From positions 1,178,001 through 1,242,000 of the forward strand of contig JAYJMM010000097.1 of the NCBI GenBank assembly GCA_037349105.1: a stretch of 64,000 nt of DNA, read 5' to 3'. The number at the start of each line of letters is the position of its first letter. Within the stretch, counting starts at the first letter, position 1. This DNA comes from Limnomonas spitsbergensis (Eukaryota; Chlorophyta; Chlorophyceae; Chlamydomonadales). Below are positions 12,962-25,692 of this stretch, piece after piece. The notes below the pieces were generated by a model. That model was not told the DNA's origin and ran no database searches. It saw only the letters and a list, made by a program, of their open reading frames with translations. The translations under genes were made by a program, and so were the position numbers.

Positions 12962-15900
12962 TCTGGAGTGAGCACTGGAGTGGGCACTGGAGTGAGCACT
13001 GGAGTGGGCACTGGAGTGAGCACTGGAGTGGGCACTGGAGTGAGCACTGGAGTGGGCACTGGAGTGGGCACTGGAGTGAGCACTGGAGTGAGCACTGGAG
13101 TGGGCACTGGAGTGAGCACTGGAGTGGGCACTGGAGTGGGCACTGGAGTGGGCACTGGAGTGGGCACTGGAGTGGGCACTGGAGTGAGCACTGGAGTGAG
13201 CACTGGAGTGGGCACTGGAGTGGGCACTGGAGTGGGCACTGGAGTGAGCACTGGAGTGGGCACTGGAGTGAGCACTGGAGTGGGCACTAGAGTGGGCACT
13301 GGAGTGGGCACTGGAGTGAGCACTGGAGTGGGCACTGGAGTGGGCACTGGAGTGAGCACTGGAGTGGGCACATGAGTGAGCACTTGAGTGGGCACTGGAG
13401 TGGGCACTGGAGTGAGCACTGGAGTGGGAATTGGAGTGAGCACTAGAGTGAGCACTGGAGTGGGCACTGGAGTGAGCACTGGAGTGGGCACATGAGTGAG
13501 CACCGGAGTGGGCACTGGAGTGGGCACTGGAGTGAGCACTGGAGTGGGCATTGGAGTGAGCACTAGAGTGAGCACTGGAGTGGGCACTGGAGTGAGCACT
13601 GGAGTGGGCACTGGAGTGAGCACTGGAGTGGGCACTGGAGTGAGCACTGGAGTGGGCATTGGAGTGAGCACTTGAGTGGGCACTGGAGTGGGCACTGGAG
13701 TGGGCACTGGAGTGAGCACTGGAGTGGGCTCTGGAGTGAGCACTGGAGTGGGCACTGGAGTGGGCACTGGAGTGGGCACTGGAGTGGGCACTGGAGTGGG
13801 CACTGGAGTGAGCACTGGAGTGAGCACTGGAGTGGGCACTGGAGTGGGCACTGGAGTGGGCACTGGAGTGAGCACTGGAGTGGGCACTGGAGTGAGCACT
13901 GGAGTGGGCACTAGAGTGGGCACTGGAGTGGGCACTGGAGTGAGCACTGGAGTGGGCAGTGGAGTGGGCACTGGAGTGGGCACTGGAGTGAGCACTGGAG
14001 TGGGCACTGGAGTGAGCACTGGAGTGGGCACTGGAGTGGGCACTGGAGTGGGCACTGGAGTGGGCACTGGAGTGAGCACTGGAGTGGGCACTGGAGTGAG
14101 CACTGGAGTGGGCACTGGAGTGGGCACTGGAGTGAGCACTGGAGTGGGCACTGGAGTGAGCACTGGAGTGGGCACTGGAGTGAGCACTGGAGTGGGCACT
14201 AGAGTGAGCACTAGAGTGGGCACTGGAGTGCGCACTGGAGTGGGCTCTGGAGTGAGCACTGGAGTGGGCACTGGAGTGAGCACTGGAGTGAGCACTGGAG
14301 TGAGCACTGGAGTGGGCACTGGAGTGAGCACTGGAGTGGGCAGTGGAGTGAGCACTTGAGTGGGCACTGGAGTGGGCACTGGAGTGAGCGCTGGAGTGGG
14401 CAATGGAGTGAGCAATGGAGTGAGCACTGGAGTGAGCACTGGAGTGGGCACATGAGTGAGCACTGGAGTGGGCACTGGAGTGAGCACTTGAGTGGGCACT
14501 GGAGTGAGCACTGGAGTGGGCACATGAGTGAGCACCGGAGTGGGCACTGGAGTGGGCATTGGAGTGAGCACTGGAGTGGGCATTGGAGTGAGCACTAGAG
14601 TGAGCACTGGAGTGGGCACTGGAGTGAGCACTGGAGTGGGCACTGGAGTGAGCACTGGAGTGGGCACTGGAGTGGGCACTGGAGTGAGCACTGGAGTGGG
14701 CACTGGAGTGAGCACTGGAGTGGGCACTGGAGTGAGCACTGGAGTGGGCACTAGAGTGAGCACTAGAGTGGGCACTGGAGTGAGCACTGGAGTGGACTCT
14801 GGAGTGAGCACTGGAGTGGGCACTGGAGTGAGCACTGGAGTGAGCACTGGAGTGAGCACTGGAGTGGGCACTGGAGTGAGCACTGGAGTGGGCAGTGGAG
14901 TGAGCACTTGAGTGGGCACTGGAGTGGGCACTGGAGTGAGCGCTGGAGTGGGCAATGGAGTGAGCAATGGAGTGAGCACTGGAGTGGGCACTGGAGTGGG
15001 CACTGGAGTGAGCACTGGAGTGGGCACTGGAGTGAGCACTTGAGTGGGCACTGGAGTGAGCACTGGAGTGGGCACATGAGTGAGCACCGGAGTGGGCACT
15101 GGAGTGGGCACTGGAGTGAGCACTGGAGTGGGCATTGGAGTGAGCACTAGAGTGAGCACTGGAGTGGGCTCTGGAGTGAGCACTGGAGTGGGCACTGGAG
15201 TGAGCACTGGAGTGGGCACTGGAGTGAGCACTGGAGTGGGCACTGGAGTGAGCACTGGAGTGGGCACTGGAGTGGGCACTGGAGTGAGCACTGGAGTGAG
15301 CACTGGAGTGGGCTCTGGAGTGAGCACTGGAGTGGGCACTGGAGTGGGCACTGGAGTGGGCACTGGAGTGGGCACTGGAGTGGGCACTGGAGTGAGCACT
15401 GGAGTGAGCACTGGAGTGGGCACTGGAGTGGGCACTGGAGTGGGCACTGGAGTGAGCACTGGAGTGGGCACTGGAGTGAGCACTGGAGTGGGCACTAGAG
15501 TGGGCACTGGAGTGGGCACTGGAGTGAGCACTGGAATGGGCACTGGAGTGGGCACTGGAGTGGGCACTGGAGTGGGCACATGAGTGAGCACTTGAGTGGG
15601 CACTGGAGTGGGCACTGGAGTGAGCACTGGAGTGGGAATTGGAGTGAGCACTAGAGTGAGCACTGGAGTGGGCACTGGAGTGAGCACTGGAGTGGGCACA
15701 TGAGTGAGCACCGGAGTGGGCACTGGAGTGGGCACTGGAGTGAGCACTGGAGTGGGCATTGGAGTGAGCACTAGAGTGAGCACTGGAGTGGGCTCTGGAG
15801 TGAGCACTGGAGTGGGCACTGGAGTGAGCACTGGAGTGAGCACTGGAGTGGGCATTGGAGTGAGCACTGGAGTGGGCACTGGAGTGGGCACTGGAGTGGG

Positions 15901-16480
15901 CACTGGAGTGAGCACTGGAGTGGGCTCTGGAGTGAGCACTGGAGTGGGCACTGGAGTGGGCACTGGAGTGGGCAATGGAGTGGGCACTGGAGTGGGCACT
16001 GGAGTGAGCACTGGAGTGAGCACTGGAGTGGGCACTGGAGTGGGCACTGGAGTGGGCACTGGAGTGAGCACTGGAGTGGGCACTGGAGTGAGCACTGGAG
16101 TGGGCACTAGAGTGGGCACTGGAGTGGGCACTGGAGTGAGCACTGGAGTGGGCACTGGAGTGGGCACTGGAGTGGGCACTGGAGTGAGCACTGGAGTGGG
16201 CTCTGGAGTGAGCACTGGAGTGGGCACTGGAGTGGGCACTGGAGTGGGCACTGGAGTGGGCACTGGAGTGGGCACATGAGTCAGCACTGGAGTGGGCACT
16301 GGAGTGGGCACTGGAGTGGGCACTGAAGTGGGCACTGGAGTGAGCACTGGAGTGGGCACTGGAGTGAGCACTGGAGTGGGCACTGGAGTGGGCACTGGAG
16401 TGAGCACTGGAGTGGGCACTGGAGTGAGCACTGGAGTGGGCACTGGAGTGAGCACTGGAGTGGGCACTAGAGTGAGCACT

Positions 16481-19400
16481 AGAGTGGGCACTGGAGTGAG
16501 CACTGGAGTGGGCTCTGGAGTGAGCACTGGAGTGGGCACTGGAGTGAGCACTGGAGTGAGCACTGGAGTGAGCACTGGAGTGGGCACTGGAGTGAGCACT
16601 GGAGTGGGCAGTGGAGTTAGCACTTGAGTGGGCACTGGAGTGGGCACTGGAGTGAGCGCTGGAGTGGGCAATGGAGTGAGCAATGGAGTGAGCACTGGAG
16701 TGGGCACTGGAGTGGGCACTGGAGTGAGCACTGGAGTGGGCACTGGAGTGAGCACTTGAGTGGGCACTGGAGTGAGCACTGGAGTGGGCACTGGAGTGGG
16801 CACTGGAGTGGGCACTGGAGTGGGCATTGGAGTGAGCACTGGAGTGGGCATTGGAGTGAGCACTAGAGTGAGCACTGGAGTGGGCTCTGGAGTGAGCACT
16901 GGAGTGGGCACTGGAGTGAGCACTGGAGTGGGCACTGGAGTGAGCACTGGAGTGGGCACTGGAGTGAGCACTGGAGTGGGCACTGGAGTGGGCACTGGAG
17001 TGGGCACTGGAGTGAGCACTGGAGTGGGCTCTGGAGTGAGCACTGGAGTGGGCACTGGAGTGGGCACTGGAGTGGGCACTGGAGTGGGCACTGGAGTGGG
17101 CACTGGAGTGAGCACTGGAGTGAGCACTGGAGTGGGCACTGGAGTGGGCACTGGAGTGGGCACTAGAGTGAGCACTTGAGTGGGCACTGGAGTGAGCACT
17201 GGAGTGGGCACATGAGTGAGCACCGGAGTGGGCACTGGAGTGAGCACTGGAGTGGGCACTGGAGTGAGCACTGGAGTGGGCACTGGAGTGAGCACTGGAG
17301 TGGGCACTGGAGTGAGCACTGGAGTGGGCACTGGAGTGAGCACTGGAGTGGGCACTGGAGTGAGCACTGGAGTGGGCACTGGAGTGGGCACTGGAGTGAG
17401 CACTGGAGTGGGCACTGGAGTGAGCACTGGAGTGGGCACTGGAGTGAGCACTGGAGTGGGCACTAGAGTGAGCACTAGAGTGGGCACTGGAGTGAGCACT
17501 GGAGTGGGCTCTGGAGTGAGCACTGGAGTGGGCACTGGAGTGAGCACTGGAGTGAGCACTGGAGTGAGCACTGGAGTGGGCACTGGAGTGAGCACTGGAG
17601 TGGGCAGTGGAGTGAGCACTTGAGTGGGCACTGGAGTGGGCACTGGAGTGAGCGCTGGAGTGGGCAATGGAGTGAGCAATGGAGTGAGCACTGGAGTGGG
17701 CACTGGAGTGGGCACTGGAGTGAGCACTGGAGTGGGCACTGGAGTGAGCACTTGAGTGGGCACTGGAGTGAGCACTGGAGTGGGCACATGAGTGAGCACC
17801 GGAGTGGGCACTGGAGTGGGCTCTGGAGTGAGCACTGGAGTGGGCACTGGAGTGAGCACTGGAGTGAGCACTGGAGTGAGCACTGGAGTGGGCACTGGAG
17901 TGAGCACTGGAGTGGGCAGTGGAGTGAGCACTTGAGTGGGCACTGGAGTGGGCACTGGAGTGAGCGCTGGAGTGGGCAATGGAGTGAGCAATGGAGTGAG
18001 CACTGGAGTGGGCACTGGAGTGGGCACTGGAGTGAGCACTGGAGTGGGCACTGGAGTGAGCACTTGAGTGGGCACTGGAGTGAGCACTGGAGTGGGCACA
18101 TGAGTGAGCACCGGAGTGGGCACTGGAGTGGGCACTGGAGTGAGCACTGGAGTGGGCATTGGAGTGAGCACTAGAGTGAGCACTGGAGTGGGCTCTGGAG
18201 TGAGCACTGGAGTGGGCACTGGAGTGAGCACTGGAGTGGGCACTGGAGTGAGCACTGGAGTGGGCACTGGAGTGAGCACTGGAGTGGGCACTGGAGTGGG
18301 CACTGGAGTGGGCACTGGAGTGAGCACTGGAGTGGGCACTGGAGTGGGCACTGGAGTGGGCACTGGAGTGAGCACTGGAGTGGGCACTGGAGTGAGCACT
18401 GGAGTGAGCACTGGAGTGAGCACTGGAGTGGGCACTGGAGTGAGCACTGGAGTGAGCACTGGAGTGAGCACTGGAGTGAGCACTGGAGTGGGCACTGGAG
18501 TGAGCACTGGAGTGGGCAGTGGAGTGAGCACTTGAGTGGGCACTGGAGTGGGCACTGGAGTGAGCACTGGAGTGGGCACTGGAGTGAGCACTGGAGTGGG
18601 CACTGGAGTGAGCACTGGAGTGGGCACATGAGTGAGCACTGGAGTGGGCACTGGAGTGGGCACTGGAGTGGGCACTGGAGTGAGCACAGGAGTGGGCACC
18701 GGAGTGAGCACTGGAGTGGGCACTGGAGTGGGCACTGGAGTGAGCACTGGAGTGGGCACTGGAGTGAGCACTGGAGTGGGCACTAGAGTGAGCACTAGAG
18801 TGGGCACTGGAGTGAGCACTGGAGTGGGCACTGGAGTGAGCACTGGAGTGGGCACTGGAGTGAGCACTGGAGTGAGCACTGGAGTGAGCACTGGAGTGGG
18901 CACTGGAGTGAGCACTGGAGTGGGCAGTGGAGTGAGCACTTGAGTGGGCACTGGAGTGGGCACTAGAGTGAGCGCTGGAGTGCGCAATGGAGTGAGCAAT
19001 GGAGTGAGCACTGGAGTGGGCACTGGAGTGGGCACTGGAGTGAGCACTGGAGTGGGCACTGGAGTGAGCACTTGAGTGGGCACTGGAGTGAGCACTGGAG
19101 TGGGCACATGAGTGAGCACCGGAGTGGGCACTGGAGTGGGCACTGGAGTGAGCACTGGAGTGGGCATTGGAGTGAGCACTAGAGTGAGCACTGGAGTGGG
19201 CTCTGGAGTGAGCACTGGAGTGGGCACTGGAGTGAGCACTGGAGTGGGCACTGGAGTGGGCACTGGAGTGGGCACTGGAGTGAGCACTGGAGTGGGCACT
19301 GGAGTGGGCACTGGAGTGGGCACTGGAGTGAGCACTGGAGTGGGCACTGGAGTGAGCACTGGAGTGGGCACTGGAGTGGGCACTGGAGTGGGCACTGGAG

Positions 19401-21967
19401 TGGGCACTGGAGTGGGCACTGGAGTGAGCACTGGAGTGAGCACTGGAGTGGGCACTGGAGTGGGCACTGGAGTGGGCACTGGAGTGAGCACTGGAGTGGG
19501 CACTGGAGTGAGCACTGGAGTGGGCACTAGAGTGGGCACTGGAGTGGGCACTGGAGTGAGCACTGGAGTGGGCACTGGAGTGGGCACTGGAGTGAGCACT
19601 GGAGTGGGCACATGAGTGAGCACTGGAGTGGGCACTGGAGTGGGCACTGGAGTGGGCACTGGAGTGGGAATTGGAGTGAGCACTAGAGTGAGCACTGGAG
19701 TGGGCACTGGAGTGAGCACTGGAGTGGGCACTGGAGTGAGCACTGGAGTGGGCACTGGAGTGAGCACTGGAGTGGGCACTGGAGTGAGCACTGGAGTGGG
19801 CACTGGAGTGGGCACTGGAGTGAGCACTGGAGTGGGCACTGGAGTGAGCACTGGAGTGGGCACTAGAGTGGGCACTGGAGTGGGCACTAGAGTGGGCACT
19901 GGAGTGAGCATTGGAGTGAGCACTGGAGTGGGCACTGGAGTGGGCACTGGAGTGAGCACTGGAGTGGGCACTGGAGTGAGCACTGGAGTGGGCACTGGAG
20001 TGGGCACTGGAGTGGGCTCTGGAGTGAGCACTGGAGTGGGCACTGGAGTGGGCACTGGAGTGAGCACTGGAGTGAGCACTGGAGTGGGCACTGGAGTGGG
20101 CACTGGAGTGGGCACTGGAGTGAGCACTGGAGTGAGCATTGGAGTGGGCACTAGAGTGAGCACTGGAGTGAGCACTGGAGTGAGCACTGGAGTGGGCACA
20201 TGAGTGAGCAATGGAGTGGGCACTGGAGTGAGCACTAGAGTGAGCACTGGAGTGGGCACTGGAGTGAGCACTGGAGTGGGCACTGGAGTGAGCACTGGAG
20301 TGGGCACTGGAGTGAGCACTTGAGTGGGCACTGGAGTGAGCACTGGAGTGGGCACTGGAGTGGGCACTGGAGTGAGCACTGGAGTGGGCACTGGAGTGGG
20401 CACTGGAGTGAGCACTGGAGTGGGCACTGGAGTGAGCACTGGAGTGGGCACTGGAGTGAGCACTGGAGTGAGCACTGGAGTGTGCACTGGAGTGGGCACT
20501 GGAGTGGGCACTGGAGTGGGCACTGGAGTGAGCACTGTAGTGGGCACTGGAGTGAGCACTGGAGTGGGCACAGGAGTGAGCACTGGAGTGGGCACTGGAG
20601 TGGGCACTGGAGTGAGCACTGGAGTGGGCACTGGAGTGAGCACTGGAGTGGGCACTAGAGTGAGCACTGGAGTGGGCACTGGAGTGAGCACTGGAGTGGG
20701 CACTGGAGTGAGCACTAGAGTGAGCACTGGAGTGAGCACTGGAGTGGGCACTGGAGTGGGCACATGAGTGAGCACTGGAGTGAGCATTGGAGTGAGCATT
20801 GAAGTGAGCACTGGAGTGGGCACTGGAGTGGGCACTGGAGTGGGCACTGGAGTGAGCACTGGAGTGGGCACTGGAGTGGGCACTGGAGTGAGCACTGGAG
20901 TGAGCACTGGATTGGGCACTGGAGTGAGCACTGGAGTGGGCACTGGAGTGAGCATTGGAGTGAGCATTGAAGTGAGCACTGGAGTGGGCACTGGAGTGAG
21001 CACTGGAGTGGGCACTATAGTGAGCACTGGAGTGAGCACTGGAGTGGGCACATGAGTGAGCAATGGAGTGGGCACTGGTGTGAGCACTAGAGTGAGCACT
21101 GGGTGGGCACTGGAGTGAGCACTGGAGTGGGCACTGGAGTGAGCACTGGAGTGGGCACTGGAGTGAGCACTGGAGTGGGCTCTGGAGTGAGCACTGGAGT
21201 GGGCACTGGAGTGGGCACTAGAGTGGGCACTGGAGTGGGCACTGGAGTGGGCACTGGAGTGAGCACTGGAGTGAGCACTGGAGTGGGCACTGGAGTGGGC
21301 ACTGGAGTGGGCACTGGAGTGAGCACTGGAGTGGGCACTGGAGTGAGCACTGGAGTGGGCACTAGAGTGGGCAATGGAGTGGGCAGTGGAGTGAGCACTT
21401 GAGTGGGCACTGGAGTGGGCACTGGAGTGAGCACTGGAGTGGGCACATGAGTGAGCACTGGAGTGGGCACTGGAGTGGGCACTGGAGTGGGCACATGAGT
21501 GAGCAATGGAGTGGGAATTGGAGTGAGCACTAGAGTGAGCACTGGAGTGGGCACTGGAGTGAGCACTGGAGTGGGCACATGAGTGAGCACCGGAGTGGGC
21601 ACTGGAGTGAGCACTGGTGTGGGCACTGGAGTGAGCACTGGAGTGGGCACTGGAGTGGGCACTGGAGTGGGCACTGGAGTGAGCACTGGAGTGGGCACTG
21701 GAGTGAGCACTGGAGTGGGCACTGGAGTGGGCACTGGAGTGGGCCCTGGAGTGGGCACTGGAGTGGGCACTGGAGTGAGCACTGGAGTGAGCACTGGAGT
21801 GGGCACTGGAGTGAGCACTGGAGTGGGCACTGGAGTGAGCACTGGAGTGGGCACTGGAGTGGGCACTGGAGTGGGCACTGGAGTGAGCACTGGAGTGGGC
21901 ACTGGAGTGAGCACTGGAGTGGGCACTGGAGTGGGCACTGGAGTGGGCACTGGAGTGGGCACTGGAG
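16481..21967. repeat. Satellite segment, copy 2 of a 5.5-kb internal duplication
   Basis: Partner of 3534-9020. Near-identity over about 5.5 kb, including private monomers and one shared 11-bp register break (21097), points to a recent event. Confidence 0.85.
20010..21800. repeat. Satellite segment, member of a 1.8-kb family (upstream copy)
   Basis: Matches about 22145-23935 at a shift of 2,135 bp, and also the 7.1-8.9 kb stretch through the 12,947-bp shift, so this block exists three times. Confidence 0.8.
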
Positions 21968-22144
21968 TGGGCACTGGAGTGAGCACTGGAGTGAGCACTG
22001 GAGTGGGCACTGGAGTGGGCACTGGAGTGGGCACTGGAGTGGGCACTGGAGTGAGCACTGGAGTGAGCACTGGAGTGAGCACTGGAGTGGGCACTGGAGT
22101 GGGCACTGGAGTGAGCACTGGAGTGGGCACTGGAGTGGGCACTG

Positions 22145-23935
22145 GAGTGGGCTCTGGAGTGAGCACTGGAGTGGGCACTGGAGTGGGCACTGGAGTGAGC
22201 ACTGGAGTGAGCACTGGAGTGGGCACTGGAGTGGGCACTGGAGTGGGCTCTGGAGTGAGCACTGGAGTGAGCATTGGAGTGGGCACTAGAGTGAGCACTG
22301 GAGTGAGCACTGGAGTGAGCACTGGAGTGGGCACATGAGTGAGCAATGGAGTGGGCACTGGAGTGAGCACTAGAGTGAGCACTGGAGTGGGCACTGGAGT
22401 GAGCACTGGAGTGGGCACTGGAGTGAGCACTGGAGTGGGCACTGGAGTGAGCACTGGAGTGGGCACTGGAGTGAGCACTGGAGTGGGCACTGGAGTGGGC
22501 ACTGGAGTGAGCACTGGAGTGGGCACTGGAGTGGGCACTGGAGTGAGCACTGGAGTGGGCACTGGAGTGAGCACTGGAGTGGGCACTGGAGTGAGCACTG
22601 GAGTGAGCACTGGAGTGGGCACTGGAGTGGGCACTGGAGTGGGCACTGGAGTGGGCACTGGAGTGAGCACTGGAGTGGGCACTGGAGTGAGCACTGGAGT
22701 GGGCACTGGAGTGAGCACTGGAGTGGGCACTGGAGTGGGCACTGGAGTGAGCACTGGAGTGGGCACTGGAGTGAGCACTGGAGTGGGCACTGGAGTGAGC
22801 ACTGGAGTGGGCACTGGAGTGAGCACTGGAGTGGGCACTGGAGTGAGCACTGGAGTGAGCACTGGAGTGAGCACTGGAGTGGGCACTGGAGTGGGCACAT
22901 GAGTGAGCACTGGAGTGAGCATTGGAGTGAGCATTGAAGTGAGCACTGGAGTGGGCACTGGAGTGGGCACTGGAGTGGGCACTGGAGTGAGCACTGGAGT
23001 GGGCACTGGAGTGGGCACTGGAGTGAGCACTGGAGTGAGCACTGGATTGGGCACTGGAGTGAGCACTGGAGTGGGCACTGGAGTGAGCATTGGAGTGAGC
23101 ATTGAAGTGAGCACTGGAGTGGGCACTGGAGTGAGCACTGGAGTGGGCACTATAGTGAGCACTGGAGTGAGCACTGGAGTGGGCACATGAGTGAGCAATG
23201 GAGTGGGCACTGGTATGAGCACTAGAGTGAGCACTGGGTGGGCACTGGAGTGAGCACTGGAGTGGGCACTGGAGTGAGCACTGGAGTGGGCACTGGAGTG
23301 AGCACTGGAGTGGGCTCTGGAGTGAGCACTGGAGTGGGCACTGGAGTGGGCACTAGAGTGGGCACTGGAGTGGGCACTGGAGTGGGCACTGGAGTGAGCA
23401 CTGGAGTGAGCACTGGAGTGGGCACTGGAGTGGGCACTGGAGTGGGCACTGGAGTGAGCACTGGAGTGGGCACTGGAGTGAGCACTGGAGTGGGCACTAG
23501 AGTGGGCACTGGAGTGGGCAGTGGAGTGAGCACTTGAGTGGGCACTGGAGTGGGCACTGGAGTGAGCACTGGAGTGGGCACATGAGTGAGCACTGGAGTG
23601 GGCACTGGAGTGGGCACTGGAGTGGGCACATGAGTGAGCAATGGAGTGGGAATTGGAGTGAGCACTAGAGTGAGCACTGGAGTGGGCACTGGAGTGAGCA
23701 CTGGAGTGGGCACATGAGTGAGCACCGGAGTGGGCACTGGAGTGAGCACTGGTGTGGGCACTGGAGTGAGCACTGGAGTGGGCACTGGAGTGGGCACTGG
23801 AGTGGGCACTGGAGTGAGCACTGGAGTGGGCTCTGGAGTGAGCACTGGAGTGGGCACTGGAGTGGGCACTGGAGTGGGCCCTGGAGTGGGCACTGGAGTG
23901 GGCACTGGAGTGAGCACTGGAGTGAGCACTGGAGT
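22145..23935. repeat. Satellite segment, member of a 1.8-kb family (downstream copy)
   Basis: Same order of rare monomers as 20010-21800, including CATTGAAG pairs, CACTATAG, the 11-bp register break (here near 23232), and the shared GGGCCCTGG unit. It adjoins the decaying edge of the array. Confidence 0.8.
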
Positions 23936-24000
23936 GAGCATTGAAGTGAGCACTGGAGTGGGCACTGGAGTGAGCACTGGAGTGAGCACTGGAGTGGGCA

Positions 24001-24945
24001 CAGGAATGGTTATTGGAGTGAGCACTTGAGTGAGCACTGGAGTGGGCACGAGAGTGATCACTAAAGTGGGCACTGGAGTGGGCACTGGAGTGAGCATTGG
24101 AGTGGTCACTAGAGTGGGCTCTAGAGTGGGCACTGGAGTGAGCAATGGAGTCAGTACTAGAGCTAGTACTGGAGTCAGCACCGGAGTCAGTACTGGAGTC
24201 AGGACTGAAGTCAGCACTGGAGTCAGCACTGCAGTCAGCACCGGAGTCAGCAATGGTGTCAGCAATTGAGTTAGTATTGGAGTCGACACTAGAGTCATCA
24301 CTAAAGTCAGCAATGTCTCACTGCGTCTGCACTGGAGTGAGCACTTGAGTCAACACTAGAGTCAGCACATGAGTCAGCACTGGCGTCATTGCGTCTGCAC
24401 TTGAATGAGCACTTAAGTGAGCACTTGAGTCAGCGCTTGAGTCAGCACTGGAGTCAGCATTGGAGTCAATACTGGGGTCAATATTGGAATCAGCCAGGAG
24501 TCAGCACTGGACACAGATTTGTCTCAGCCTTTGAGTCATGAAAGGAGAAAACACTGGATTCAAGCAGATAAGTCATCATTGGAGCCACACTTGAGTCAAC
24601 ACTATTACACCAGAGTCAACAATGGAGTCATTCTCACAGGTGTTAGCACTGTAGTCAACACTGGAGTCAGTCTCACAGGTGTAAGCACTGGATTCAGCAC
24701 TGGAGTCAGTGTCACATGAGTCAGTCTCACATGAGTTGGCATCGGTGTGAACAGTGGAGTAGTCATGCATCTCTTGTGTCGGCACTGGAGTCAGCATTGG
24801 AAGGAACACTGGTGTTGATATTGGAGCTATCATTGGAGTCATCACTGGTGTCAGCACTCGAGTCAGCTCTGGAGTCGACATTGGAGTCAGCACAGGAGTA
24901 ACTTGCAATGTAGGGATGTCCACACCCCCTGGTCCATATTTAGGA
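24001..24945. repeat. Degenerate edge of the satellite
   Basis: Monomers lose their uniformity stepwise. GTG changes to GTC (CACTGGAGTCAG type), then spacing becomes irregular and scattered CACTGGAGTC or TCACATGAGT pieces lie in ordinary sequence until about 24.9 kb. This is the gradient expected where unequal exchange no longer homogenises the end of an array. Confidence 0.9.
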
Positions 24946-25692
24946 CAATCCCTGGCGTCTCCTTTTAAACGGAAATCATCACTTCGGTGCGCACACGGAT
25001 TCTATATTTGTATGCTGAATACATGTTGGATAGCTGCAGTCCTACCGGTGTGACGTTTGACGACTTTGGGGGCGTGCCTGGACTCGGGAGCGGCCAAGCT
25101 AGCTCTATCGTCCAACGTGAACGCGCCCCTGGTGCGACAGAATCGACTATGCCCTCGAGATCAGAGCAGAGGTCTGCCTACGCAACTGAACAAATGTGGC
25201 CTCACTTGCTGGTGAGATCTGTACTTTCTGATGTGCACCCCATCATGTCTTGCACCGTTCTGATTTTTAATTCTCGACTCGTGATTGCGACGGTGCCTTT
25301 GTTGCACAGGGTTCGTGACTGCCACCTGAATCAAGGCGCATAGTTCTTCTCTGGCAGCGCTTGTCGGTGCATAGGCAGCCTGGCATAGCACATGTTTGAA
25401 AAACACCCGAGCGCGTGCACCCTTCATGATCTGGTAAGTGCGTGTATGCGATACACCGCGGGCTAGCATTGCATATCCACGCATGGTAGAATTTTGACAC
25501 ATCCTCTCTCTCCCCCGGGTTCCATGTTCTGGCCCCCCTCACACAAGAGGAGGGGTGTGACTGCACCATGGTCCTGGGTGTGCATGGTACCTGGAATTGA
25601 GATTGCTCATCCCATACCATTCCCACTCGGCCGAGCGTTCAGCAGGGCCCAGCAGGCATGCATCGCTCTAAACATGTTCTTCGAGGGAGCTA
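24946..25692. other. Unique spacer, no gene recognised
   Basis: Ordinary mixed-composition sequence between the satellite and the Raptor-like cassettes. Open frames of about 115 codons exist on both strands (24987-25343 plus, 25267-25626 minus), but they overlap each other, show no family resemblance and have no supporting splice or motif signals. It contains one copy of a dispersed repeat (see 25548-25662). Confidence 0.6.
25548..25662 (+). repeat. Dispersed repeat copy (GCACCATGG...CTCGGCCGAG family)
   Basis: About 100 bp, containing TGCATGGTACCTGGAATTGA followed by a CACTCGGCCGAG segment. It recurs inverted at about 58165-58270 and, partially, at about 56135-56195. Its end overlaps the motif that forms the palindromic repeats near 57.2 kb. 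Probably the remains of a small mobile element. Confidence 0.6.

Larger units (their letters stand above)
1..24000. repeat. 12-bp satellite mega-array
   Basis: About 2,000 head-to-tail copies of a 12-bp monomer that alternates between GGCACTGGAGTG and GAGCACTGGAGT types, with recurrent point variants (CACTAGAG, CACTTGAG, CATTGGAG, CACATGAG, CACCGGAG, CAATGGAG, CTCTGGAG, CGCTGGAG). The order of the two types acts as a barcode and shows long internal duplications. The plus strand is strongly G-rich. All long open frames in this region are products of the 12-nt (4-codon) period, so I call no protein here. The array continues past the left edge of the window. Confidence 0.98.

Noticed and set aside
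3152..23234. Giant minus-strand open frames (up to 4,319 codons) of TPVPTPVL repeats
   Set aside because: The period is 12 nt, so one frame without a stop stays open indefinitely. In this frame the codons ACT, CCA, GTG, CCC and CTC are all more than one substitution from a stop. Variants hit all codon positions, with no sign of synonymous bias, and the frame ends only at register breaks (about 8150, 21097, 23232).
1..24000. Many plus- and minus-strand frames of [16 protein letters not shown] and LQCPLQCS repeats
   Set aside because: Other frames of the same satellite; mutually overlapping and without any non-repeat portion.
1..24000. CRISPR-like repeat array
   Set aside because: No spacers; repeats are contiguous 12-mers in a eukaryotic genome.
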